64,000 bases of DNA from JBNGOQ01 sp050589645 (GTDB lineage Bacteria; Bacteroidota; Bacteroidia; Flavobacteriales; Flavobacteriaceae): contig NZ_JBNGOQ010000003.1 of assembly GCF_050589645.1 (NCBI RefSeq), forward strand, positions 434,001 to 498,000, in the 5' to 3' direction. This document shows positions 43,509 through 51,381 of the stretch, piece by piece (positions within the stretch are counted from its first letter, which is position 1; each line of letters opens with the position of its first letter). The notes beneath the pieces are model-generated. The model had not been told where the DNA came from, did not search any database, and worked only from the letters and a program-made list of their open reading frames with translations. Position numbers and translations under genes: made by a program.

Positions 43509-43703
43509 CTAGTCAACAACTTTCACATTTACGGCGTTCAATCCTTTTTTTCCTTGTTGTAGTTCAAATTCTACAACGTCACCTTCACGTACTTCGTCAA
43601 TTAAGCCAGAAATGTGTACAAAGTGATCTGTTTCTGAACCTTCCTCAGTGATAAAGCCATAACCTTTTGAATCATTGAAGAATTTTACTGTTCCTTTACT
43701 CAT
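43509..43703 (-). CDS. Cold-shock family RNA-binding protein
   Basis: 64 residues, a single cold-shock domain. RNP1 KGYGFITEE and RNP2 HFVHISGL (VFVH-type) are present, after the KGTVKFFNDSKG start. These proteins melt RNA secondary structure. The 5' leader from the TACCTTTG box is only about 26 nt, so a long cold-sensing leader as in E. coli cspA is unlikely. Confidence 0.95.
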   Translation of the reverse strand: MSKGTVKFFNDSKGYGFITEEGSETDHFVHISGLIDEVREGDVVEFELQQGKKGLNAVNVKVVD

Positions 43704-43734
43704 AATAAAAAATTAAGAAAATTAAATTAAAGCG

Positions 43735-43742
43735 CAAAGGTA
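43735..43742 (-). promoter_or_regulatory. -7 box TACCTTTG for the cold-shock gene
   Basis: Exact TAnnTTTG on the minus strand, 31 bases upstream of the ATG at 43703. Confidence 0.65.
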
Positions 43743-43935
43743 GCGTTAAATAATGGGAAATGCTGTTTTTTTGTAAGAATATTTCTTATGGCACATAGGA
43801 AGTCCTGGGAAGCAATGAAAAAGATAGGGAAATGGGCGAACAATCATTTTGTCAGGACTTGGGCCATAGGGACACGGCCCTGCTGAAAAGGTTTAAATAG
43901 GCCTATAGACTTTACCCGCGGAGCACGGGAAAATC

Positions 43936-44328
43936 TCAAGAGGTTTTTTTGGGCTCAAACGCAGTTATGGCCTCCAGTAGCGCCAAAGGGTTTTTACTGA
44001 GTACCGCAGATCCCAAGACTACCATGGAGGTTGCCAGCTTGATGGCCTTTTGCACATCCTTGAGTTTTTTATAAGAGGCCTTTATGTCCTTGCTTATTTT
44101 GCCAATGGCCTGCAAAGCGGTTTCGGCATCGTCCAGGGTAAGGCTTGCCGAAAGCGTATAGAAATCATCTGCGGTTTGCAGCACCGACCAGTGTAGGGCT
44201 TTAAGTTTTTGTTTCTGCCCCTTGGTAATGGAATCGTAATTTAGATACCGATAGTCCCCTATGGCCTGTGCCATGGCCAAAAAGGAATTGGCAAGTTCAT
44301 TTACCTGTTTTGCCGTTAGTTTTGCCAT
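43936..44328 (-). CDS. Helical protein of unknown function, second gene of a pair
   Basis: Not recognised. 130 residues, all helical, basic, no signal peptide (MAKLTAKQVNELANSFLAMA). A hydrophobic stretch near the C-terminus (AIKLATSMVVLGSAVLS) could associate with the membrane. It begins two bases after the stop of the lipoprotein gene upstream, so the two are almost certainly co-translated and may form a complex across or at the inner membrane. Confidence 0.65.
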   Translation of the reverse strand: MAKLTAKQVNELANSFLAMAQAIGDYRYLNYDSITKGQKQKLKALHWSVLQTADDFYTLSASLTLDDAETALQAIGKISKDIKASYKKLKDVQKAIKLATSMVVLGSAVLSKNPLALLEAITAFEPKKTS

Positions 44329-44330
44329 TT

Positions 44331-45185
44331 TTACTCCTTTATCTTGTTGAATTCTGAAATGATATCCTGGATTTCACTTCCATAGTGTACCAAGGCATCC
44401 TTGATTTCAACCGCGGTAACCTGGTCAATTTGATCGTTGAGTTTTTGATGCCCTTCCGCTATCTTTTTCAGTGCCTTGGTGTACGCGGCGATGGCCTCTT
44501 GTTTTTGTGACAGATCGTCCAGTTTTTGGTAATACTCTTCTACCGCTTTAAGTCTCTCATAGTCCGAAAGATCGGATTCCCTGACCAAATCCAGATATCG
44601 ATTTTCCAAGCGTTGTTTTTGTACCCTCAGTTTTCCGTCCAGATTTTGGGCGAGGTTCAGATTCAGGTAATCCAATAAAACCTGCAGGGGCGCATTGGCC
44701 TCCCTTACATACGTCTTTAGCTTATCTTTCCGATAACCGTCGGTAAAAGCCCTCAAGAGGAGCCCTACCACCCGTGAATGTGCTTCTACTTCTTTTTTTT
44801 CGAGGCGCAATCCGCCGAATTCCCCCTCAGTAAGCGCTTCATTTAGGGCATTCAACTTGTATTCGGTGAGCTCATTGTCCGATAGTTTGCCCAATCCATC
44901 CAAATATCCCTTGATCGCCCGGTAGATTTTTAAGGTAGCCTGATCGGCCTTTTGGTCCATTTTACAATCACAGTTTGCCGCCCTAAGATCCAGATTATGG
45001 AAGGCATTCTCCCTACAATTGTTCAAACAGTGGTGTTTAAAACCATATTCGATTTCCTCAAACTTTTGCAAGCCATCAAGACTGGAAGTGGAGAAACGAT
45101 TTACATGCTTAAGATTGGTGCAGCCCACTACACCTATCATAAGGAATAGCAGAGAAAGGCCCCGTATTGGAAATACTTTTTTCAT
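44331..45185 (-). CDS. Coiled-coil lipoprotein of unknown function, first gene of a pair
   Basis: 284 residues. Lipobox LFLMIGVVGC, then a cysteine-rich segment with five Cys (HHCLNNCRENAFHNL and NCDCKMD) and long helices with heptad-like patterns (LRVQKQRLENRYLDLV; YERLKAVEEYYQKLDDLSQKQ). I do not recognise the family. The Cys cluster could be disulfides or a metal site. The partner gene follows after 2 bases. The 261 bases upstream hold no clear promoter; a GC-rich inverted repeat (CCGGGCC/GGCCCGG, about 45401-45432) lies there. Confidence 0.65.
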   Translation of the reverse strand: MKKVFPIRGLSLLFLMIGVVGCTNLKHVNRFSTSSLDGLQKFEEIEYGFKHHCLNNCRENAFHNLDLRAANCDCKMDQKADQATLKIYRAIKGYLDGLGKLSDNELTEYKLNALNEALTEGEFGGLRLEKKEVEAHSRVVGLLLRAFTDGYRKDKLKTYVREANAPLQVLLDYLNLNLAQNLDGKLRVQKQRLENRYLDLVRESDLSDYERLKAVEEYYQKLDDLSQKQEAIAAYTKALKKIAEGHQKLNDQIDQVTAVEIKDALVHYGSEIQDIISEFNKIKE

Positions 45186-45446
45186 AGGTTTCGGTTATCA
45201 AGGCATTGCTTTACTTTTTGGCGAACAGCTACTTCCGGTTTCCTTTCGGGGTAGTGCTAGCTCATTTGAGCTACAAGGGCCTTGGAAGAAAGCTGTAGGA
45301 AATACAAGATAGGAAAAAACAGAAATTTAAGGGCAGGGAAGAAGGAAAAATAAGGAATCACGATATAAACGGACGCTGTAAGCAATAAACGGAACCAAAT
45401 CCCGGGCCGATTCCTTTGTGGTTGCCGGCCCGGAAACATATATTGG

Positions 45447-46085
45447 TTATGCGGAAGGATCTGGCGTCATGCGCAAATAGGGTTTTATTTCTTCCACCCC
45501 TTGTGTGAACATTTCCTTGGCCTCTTCCGTGGGTATGGCCGGACTAACCACTACGTCCTGCCCATGCTCCCAATTAGCAGGTGTAGCCACTTTGTGGTAG
45601 GCCGTCAACTGCAAGGAATCCACCACGCGGAGCAACTCATAAAAGTTACGGCCGGTGGAGGCTGGATAGGTTAGGGTGAGCTTAACCGTTTTGTCTGGTG
45701 CAATAATGAATACCGAACGCACGGTAAGGGTGTCATCCGCATTGGGATGGATCATATCATAAAGATCCGATACCTTTCTGTCCTCATCGGCAATGATGGG
45801 GAAGTTAACTGTGGTGTGCTGTGTTTCATCGATGTCCTTGATCCATGCTTTGTGCGATTCCGCACCATCTACACTCAAAGCAATCATTTTTACGTTGCGC
45901 TTGGCAAATTCGTCCTTGAATTTGGCCGCAGTTCCCAGCTCGGTAGTACATACCGGGGTAAAATCTGCAGGATGGGAGAAAAGGATACCCCAACCATCGC
46001 CTAAATAATCGTAGAAATTAAGGGGACCCATTGAGGTCTCCGCATCAAAATTCGGGGCTACATCGCCCAATCGTATAGCTGCCAT
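45447..46085 (-). CDS. 1-Cys peroxiredoxin (Prx6 type)
   Basis: 212 residues. Reduces hydrogen and organic peroxides through the peroxidatic cysteine in HPADFTPVCTTE (Cys46 or so). The C-terminal extension (TPANWEHGQDVVVSPAIPTEEAKEMF) is that of the Prx6 subfamily; the segment lacks a typical resolving Cys. Thr and Arg of the active site (PVCTTE; DTLTVRSVFII) are in place. Promoter TAAATTTG at 46141-46148 on the minus strand. Confidence 0.93.
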   Translation of the reverse strand: MAAIRLGDVAPNFDAETSMGPLNFYDYLGDGWGILFSHPADFTPVCTTELGTAAKFKDEFAKRNVKMIALSVDGAESHKAWIKDIDETQHTTVNFPIIADEDRKVSDLYDMIHPNADDTLTVRSVFIIAPDKTVKLTLTYPASTGRNFYELLRVVDSLQLTAYHKVATPANWEHGQDVVVSPAIPTEEAKEMFTQGVEEIKPYLRMTPDPSA

Positions 46086-46140
46086 ATCAATAAATTTTTG
46101 AGTTGAAAAAATAATTCTGTTCTCTTGAACGGGGGTCTTA

Positions 46141-46148
46141 CAAATTTA
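46141..46148 (-). promoter_or_regulatory. -7 box TAAATTTG for the peroxiredoxin gene
   Basis: Exact TAnnTTTG on the minus strand, 55 bases upstream of the ATG at 46085. Confidence 0.55.
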
Positions 46149-46274
46149 GTGGATTATGCACTATTCGCCGCATTATAAGGTTAAAACTCTATTAAAGTTT
46201 TGTTTCTATCTCAACGGATCAAGGACCGATCTCAAAAAGGATATCCGAAAGCAAAAGTTTAGTAATTTTAAGGC

Positions 46275-46817
46275 ATGGAAGAAACACAAGAACAATTGCG
46301 CTATCCCATTGGAAAATTTGAGGCACCCGGCTCAATTACGGAAACGCATATTGGGGAATGGATCTCAGCTTTGGAGGCCTTACCCAAACGTCTGGAAGCA
46401 TTGGTAAAGGGACTTTCAGAAGAACAATTGGACACCCCGTACCGGCCCGAAGGATGGACGGTGCGGCAGGTGATACACCACACCGCCGATAGTCATCACC
46501 ACAGTTACATCCGATTTAAATGGGCCTTGACGGAGGATAAACCGGTCATAAAACCCTATGACCAAAACGGTTGGTCCTCGCTTTTTGATGCGCGAACGGC
46601 GCCGATCCAAATGTCCTTGGACCATTTAAAGGCGGTACATGCCAAATTGGTGTATCTGCTAAAGGGATTATCGCCCTTGGACCTGGAGCGGGAATTTGTT
46701 CATCCGGAAGGAGGGGTCACCACTTCCTTGAAAGAAAATATCGGACGGTACGCATGGCACGGGAACCATCATTTTGCCCATATCGAGAATTTGTTGAAAG
46801 ACAAGCGGTGGGTGTAG
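46275..46817 (+). CDS. YfiT/DinB-family thiol transferase-like metal protein
   Basis: 180 residues with the DinB four-helix fold of the YfiT group. Metal-binding histidines: VIHHTADSHHHSYIRFK and GRYAWHGNHHFAHIENL. The start region LRYPIGKFEAPGSIT is typical of YfiT proteins, which are nickel- or zinc-dependent and in Firmicutes act as bacillithiol transferases. Which thiol this organism uses is not shown here. It converges on the GNAT gene. Confidence 0.9.
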   Translation: MEETQEQLRYPIGKFEAPGSITETHIGEWISALEALPKRLEALVKGLSEEQLDTPYRPEGWTVRQVIHHTADSHHHSYIRFKWALTEDKPVIKPYDQNGWSSLFDARTAPIQMSLDHLKAVHAKLVYLLKGLSPLDLEREFVHPEGGVTTSLKENIGRYAWHGNHHFAHIENLLKDKRWV

Positions 46818-46830
46818 CTACGCCCTTTGT

Positions 46831-47358
46831 TCAAAGGGTCCTCATCAAGATGTGCATGCCACTTTCGTTCTGCTTTATACCCGGAAGATCCAAATTTTTC
46901 CGTCCTACTTCGACAAAACCGTTTTTGAGATAGAAACGGAAGGCGGGACTTGAATCCATGACATCGAGCCATATGGCTTTTTTTCCCAGTTGGCCGGCAT
47001 GCTCTACCACAAATTGAATGACTGTTTTGCCAATACCCTTGCCCGCATGTTCCCTTAAAAGATAAATTTTTTCCAACAGCAGTGCTTCCTTTGCTCCAAA
47101 GGAAGCGACCGGTTGGTCCACAACAATTTTAAGTACCCCCACCGGCGTTTTTTCCAAATAGATAACAAAGAGGCCGTTCTTGCCATTCTTTAGGTCATCG
47201 CCAACAGCTTTTACCGAGAAACTGCTTTGCACATAGGAGCTTGCATCCCTGTTTTCCCAGACATCCAGGTAATGTTGTTCGTAAGCCTTTCTACCTACGC
47301 GAACATAAACATCCAGTGTTTTTGGGGAAAGCGGCACTATGGAAATACTGTTGCTCAC
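46831..47358 (-). CDS. GNAT family N-acetyltransferase
   Basis: 175 residues. Acetyl-CoA binding motif A: LEKIYLLREHAGKGIGKTVIQFV (R/Q-x-x-G-x-G/A form), then motif B AIWLDVMDSSPAFRFYLKNGFVEVG. Acceptor substrate unknown. Its ATG overlaps the end of the cupin gene by four bases, so it is coupled to the cupin and probably to the redoxin upstream. Confidence 0.9.
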   Translation of the reverse strand: MSNSISIVPLSPKTLDVYVRVGRKAYEQHYLDVWENRDASSYVQSSFSVKAVGDDLKNGKNGLFVIYLEKTPVGVLKIVVDQPVASFGAKEALLLEKIYLLREHAGKGIGKTVIQFVVEHAGQLGKKAIWLDVMDSSPAFRFYLKNGFVEVGRKNLDLPGIKQNESGMHILMRTL

Positions 47359-47684
47359 TCTTTTTCTGGGTTTTCCCCTCCTTCAGGGCCATAAAAAATA
47401 ACCCAGGTTGCAAAATCTTCCGTGAAATTTTCGAAACGGTGCTCTGCCCCGGCGGGTACGAAAAGAAAATCACCTGCACCAAAGGTAGTACGCTCGCCCT
47501 GGTTCAGAAACTCCCCATGACCGGCAACCACAATATATACTTCATCACGGGTATGCGGTTCTTGCAAGTCCACCTGTTGGGGTTTGTACATTTCGATCGT
47601 CAAGGTACCATGTTCAAAAAGTGGGAGAAACGGGGTGCCACTATCTGCCAATTTTGCCAAGGCTTCTTCCTTATCGATCTTCAT
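47355..47684 (-). CDS. Small cupin-domain protein
   Basis: 109 residues from ATG 47684. Single cupin with both motifs: PHTRDEVYIVVAGHGEF (motif 1, His and Glu ligands) and FLFVPAGAEHRFENF (motif 2, His). Likely a metal-dependent isomerase, dioxygenase or sensor; reaction unknown. It lies 14 bases after the redoxin gene and overlaps the GNAT gene. Confidence 0.9.
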   Translation of the reverse strand: MKIDKEEALAKLADSGTPFLPLFEHGTLTIEMYKPQQVDLQEPHTRDEVYIVVAGHGEFLNQGERTTFGAGDFLFVPAGAEHRFENFTEDFATWVIFYGPEGGENPEKE

Positions 47685-47698
47685 ACCGTTCCGCTTTC

Positions 47699-48259
47699 CT
47701 ATCCTGGTATCCACTTAATGTTACAACCAATGCTGGGTTTTTGATGCGAATCCACTTCCTTGCCTTGGAGCAAAGCGTCCATGGCGTTTCTAAGGTCGTT
47801 ACCGCTCAAGGGAATGCCGTTCCCTGGCCTAGAATCGTCTAACTGACCTCGATAGACCAATTCCACTTGGGAATCGAAGAGATAAAAATCCGGGGTACAG
47901 GCCGCATCGTATGCCTTGGCCACTTCCTGGGTTTCATCGTACAAATACGGGAAACTATACCCTTGTTGCCTTGCCACCTGTTGCATGAGATCTGGTGCAT
48001 CCTGGGGGTAGTTCTCAACGTCATTGCTGGAGATGGCTATAAACGCGATGCCTTGGGCCTGATATTCCTTGGCCAAGCGTGTAATCTCCGGATTCACATG
48101 GATTACAAAGGGGCAATGGTTGCAGATAAACATAATCACCGTTCCCTTGTCACCCTGAAGGTCTTTTAGACCCATTTGCTTTCCGGATACCGTGTCAAAA
48201 AGGGTGAAATCCGATGCTGGGGTTCCCAGGGATAACATATTGCTCGGAGTCCTTGCCAT
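47699..48259 (-). CDS. Thioredoxin/AhpC-TSA family protein
   Basis: 186 residues, no signal peptide. Thioredoxin fold with an active site FICNHCPFVIHV (CxxC as CNHC), cis-Pro loop ACTPDFYLFD, and GQLDDSRPGNG. This is the cytosolic redoxin subgroup common in Bacteroidota and Cyanobacteria. It probably reduces a peroxide or a protein disulfide; partner unknown. First gene of a three-gene cluster with cupin and GNAT. Confidence 0.9.
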   Translation of the reverse strand: MARTPSNMLSLGTPASDFTLFDTVSGKQMGLKDLQGDKGTVIMFICNHCPFVIHVNPEITRLAKEYQAQGIAFIAISSNDVENYPQDAPDLMQQVARQQGYSFPYLYDETQEVAKAYDAACTPDFYLFDSQVELVYRGQLDDSRPGNGIPLSGNDLRNAMDALLQGKEVDSHQKPSIGCNIKWIPG

Positions 48260-48320
48260 GATTTTTTATTTTTTGACAAAGGTATAAAATGTCGGTCTGA
48301 TTCCCGATATGAAACACGGG

Positions 48321-50846
48321 CTACATCATTTTTCCAAAGAAAATGGCATTCATCAAAAGCTTGTTGGTGCCATACCAAAATGCCCTAAAGTTGGTATTGT
48401 CGGTGAAGACGAGTACTTTTCCTTTGCCCAATTGCCTTGCTTGAAAAGGAACACTGTTTTTTAAAAGCGACAGTTTTTCTTCCGAAATATAACCACTTTG
48501 CAATGGGCTGTTGGTATATTGAATGGGATTGTTGTAACTGTTCTTATCCGGTTCTATGTAAATATTGGTGTTTCTGAACAAAGCCAGTTTGTCACTTTTG
48601 TAACCGTAATTAATGGGATGGGAGCGGTCTAATTTTGCTTCGAATATCGCACCCCCGGTAACCTGGGCACCCTTAAAATCACTTTTTTGTCCAAAAGAGA
48701 CATTTTTGGCCACCAAGGAATCCTTTTTAAGGTTTAGCTTCACCACTTCCTGTTTGTGGAACCACTCGGCCATGGTCCTATAACCAATGAGCGTCCCGCC
48801 ATTTTTCACCCATGTCTTTAATTTATCCACCCCAGTTGCATCAAGGAAAGTATTGCCTTGTGAAGCAGGAAGAATCAGGTCTGTATACCTACTCAGGTCC
48901 ACCGTATTGAAGTATTTTGTATCGATCTTGGTAATCTTCATATCATATCGCGTATCGAACAAATGCCATATTTCCCCGGCATCGTAGGACCGTACCCCAT
49001 CACCTACCAAAATACCCACTTTCTGTCGGGTAAGCGGGTCAAAATCGTTGCTGCCCAGATCAATACCCTTGGTAAGACCCGTACTCACTGCATGGACCCG
49101 AATCTTACTTGCTTGGGCAACGTTCATCAGAAATTGATGCAGTGCATCGGCATCCAAATCCTGATGTTGTACAGGAACCATAATGGTGCCGTAATCGTAC
49201 TGCTTTCCTCCAAGACTAAAGGGGGCTTTTGCCACTTTCGCCCGCAAACCTTTGTTCAGAATTTTATTTAGCGCCTTGGGGGTGTAGTATTCATGCCATT
49301 CAAAAAGATACGCATAACTACTTTTTTTATCCACGGTTCCGCTTAGGGGAACAAAATTGGTGACCTCAGGTCCTAGATGGGCCGTAGAATTTACTTCTGC
49401 ATAATCCAGATTGAAGGCCAACGGAAATGTCCATGCCGAGACGTCATAGAACAGGCTATCGGTAAAGCTGGTTCGTTTTTCGAACATGGCCTTGATCAAA
49501 CGATGGTTTTTTTGATTCATAGGAACCACATAACTGCTTCCTTTTTCATAGGATTTGCCAGCTATGGTGGTCTCCCTTGCCAGTTCGTGGAACTTAATCT
49601 TATGGCGGTGCAATATTTCGGCCAGATGCCAGGTTTTGGCCGCATCTTTCCGATCACCAAAAACAATGACCTTGGCGCTGCTTTTGGTCGCCTCGTTTCT
49701 AGCTCCCGCATAAAAATCCCGCTGATATCCCAGGATCTTGGTCCGCATGTTCCGGGCTGCTTCAACAGTGGACAGTGCAGTGGTGAATTGGTTTCTGATC
49801 GTAAAAGGAAAGGTCAAAATGCCGTTTTCACTTTCCTGTATGTGCCCCCTGGAACTGCCCTGTTCAAACAAAATGCCAATGCTTCCATTGATATCTGGAA
49901 AAGTGGAGCCCTTACCATAGTAGTAATCGTCATAATTTTCCTCTGAATAATACAGGGATCCTATTTTATCCAAGGCCTTGGCGTGGTACGTGCCTATTTC
50001 GGCGGTAAGTTCCTGGTTCAATTTTGGGGTAAGCGGATGTACCCTGCTAGGCTCGCCGGGTTGAAAGAAAAAGGTAGAATTGGTGCCCATTTCGTGATGG
50101 TCCGTGAGAATGTTGGGCAACCACTTGTGAAAGGAAGCAATACGGGCCCTGCTCTCAGGCAATTGTACAGGCAGCCAATCACGGTTCATATCGAACCAAT
50201 AGTGGTTGGTACGTCCGCCTGGCCAGACCTCATGATATTCCCGCTCGTTCCGGTCAGGATTTAATTGTTTACTTTTATTTGTATTGGCCCAATAGGCAAA
50301 TCGTTGCAATCCATCCGGATTATAGGAAGGATCCATTAGGATAATCATGGAATCCAAAAGTTCGTCTATTTCCCGACCTTGGGCGGCCGCCAAATAGTAG
50401 GCATAGGCAAGACCTGCGTTGGCGCCGCTTGGTTCATTGCCGTGAATGGAAAATCCCTGGTATACCACTATAGGCATGGTTTCCAAGGATTGGGAGGCTC
50501 CGCTGCTCTCGGTAAGGGCAAGGTGCTCTTGTCGTATTTTTTCAATATTTTGATGGTTTTTGGGCGAGGTGATCGTTAACAATACGATAGGCCTGCCTTC
50601 AAAAGTGGCTCCCCTGTTTTCCAAGCTAATCCTGTTGCTCGCCTGCGCCAGTTGTTGCATATAGAACAACAATTTATCATGGGTAACATGCCATTCGCCT
50701 ACCTCATGGCCAATAATATCGGCAGGTTTGGGAATACTGGTGTCATAAGATATATGCTGCGGCAGGTAGTAGGTAAGATCTAATGTTTCCTGGGCGCTGA
50801 TGGTTTGAAACAGCCCCATGGCCAGTAGGAGAATTGTTTTTTTCAT
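48321..50846 (-). CDS. Secreted M14 family zinc carboxypeptidase
   Basis: 841 residues with a signal peptide (MKKTILLLAMGLFQTISAQ). M14 domain about 50-370: zinc ligands in GFSIHGNEPSG (HxxE) and TDHHEMG, substrate Arg region NPDRNEREY, and the catalytic Glu likely in GILFEQGSSRG. The C-terminal half (about 400-841) is an added domain that includes a glutamine-amidotransferase-like segment (DLILPASQGNTFLDATGVDKLKTWVKNGGTLIGYRTMA). Cleaves C-terminal residues from peptides outside the cytosol. Confidence 0.93.
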   Translation of the reverse strand: MKKTILLLAMGLFQTISAQETLDLTYYLPQHISYDTSIPKPADIIGHEVGEWHVTHDKLLFYMQQLAQASNRISLENRGATFEGRPIVLLTITSPKNHQNIEKIRQEHLALTESSGASQSLETMPIVVYQGFSIHGNEPSGANAGLAYAYYLAAAQGREIDELLDSMIILMDPSYNPDGLQRFAYWANTNKSKQLNPDRNEREYHEVWPGGRTNHYWFDMNRDWLPVQLPESRARIASFHKWLPNILTDHHEMGTNSTFFFQPGEPSRVHPLTPKLNQELTAEIGTYHAKALDKIGSLYYSEENYDDYYYGKGSTFPDINGSIGILFEQGSSRGHIQESENGILTFPFTIRNQFTTALSTVEAARNMRTKILGYQRDFYAGARNEATKSSAKVIVFGDRKDAAKTWHLAEILHRHKIKFHELARETTIAGKSYEKGSSYVVPMNQKNHRLIKAMFEKRTSFTDSLFYDVSAWTFPLAFNLDYAEVNSTAHLGPEVTNFVPLSGTVDKKSSYAYLFEWHEYYTPKALNKILNKGLRAKVAKAPFSLGGKQYDYGTIMVPVQHQDLDADALHQFLMNVAQASKIRVHAVSTGLTKGIDLGSNDFDPLTRQKVGILVGDGVRSYDAGEIWHLFDTRYDMKITKIDTKYFNTVDLSRYTDLILPASQGNTFLDATGVDKLKTWVKNGGTLIGYRTMAEWFHKQEVVKLNLKKDSLVAKNVSFGQKSDFKGAQVTGGAIFEAKLDRSHPINYGYKSDKLALFRNTNIYIEPDKNSYNNPIQYTNSPLQSGYISEEKLSLLKNSVPFQARQLGKGKVLVFTDNTNFRAFWYGTNKLLMNAIFFGKMM

Positions 50847-50873
50847 TTAAGTTGAATTAGTCTGGTCATAAAA

Positions 50874-50905
50874 ATAAAAAACGACCCTCAATTCCAAGGG
50901 CCGTT
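50874..50905 (-). terminator. Terminator of the PUR-family gene
   Basis: AACGGCCCT and AGGGTCGTT (minus strand) pair with one G-T wobble; a T run follows. It lies about 25 bases past the stop. Confidence 0.65.
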
Positions 50906-50930
50906 ATCATTTTTTTAAGAAAGTAACAAT

Positions 50931-51305
50931 CTAAATGTCGTCAAAATCCACATCCGTGAAACTTTCAGTTGATTCCAGGTCACCATTTTTGCTTGGTTCC
51001 TCTTCTTTTTTAAAGTCCTTTTGATGGCGTTCCGATATGACTTCGATGCCTTTTTCATCAATGATGTAGTCCATCATCTCTTCCATAATGTCCTTGAAGG
51101 AATGAAAGTCCTCCTTGTACAGATAAATCTTGTGCTTTTTATAATGGAACGAACCATCATCATGGGTAAATTTTTTGCTTTCCGTTATGGTCAAATAGTA
51201 ATCCCCGGCTTTGGTGCTCCTAACATCAAAAAAATAAGTTCTCCTACCGGCTCGCAAAACTTTGGAATAAATCTCCTCTTGATCCATTAAATCTTTGTCG
51301 CTCAT
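50931..51305 (-). CDS. PUR family DNA/RNA-binding protein
   Basis: 124 residues of the DUF3276/PUR type: IYSKVLRAGRRTYFFDVRST, DYYLTITESKK and KIYLYKEDFHSFKDIMEEMMDYI form the beta-beta-beta-beta-alpha PUR repeat, which dimerises and binds purine-rich single strands. The tail is acidic and disordered (ESTESFTDVDFDDI). One of the small nucleic-acid binders conserved in this phylum; specific target unknown. Confidence 0.9.
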   Translation of the reverse strand: MSDKDLMDQEEIYSKVLRAGRRTYFFDVRSTKAGDYYLTITESKKFTHDDGSFHYKKHKIYLYKEDFHSFKDIMEEMMDYIIDEKGIEVISERHQKDFKKEEEPSKNGDLESTESFTDVDFDDI

Positions 51306-51381
51306 ATGGTATAGTGTGTTTATGAATTGTAATTAGCTTCCTTCAAAAATGTGAAAAAAAAGCTAATCCAGCAACATTTTT

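Noticed and set aside
45401..45432. GC-rich inverted repeat upstream of the peroxiredoxin stop
   Set aside because: No T tract on either strand, so not called a terminator; role unclear.
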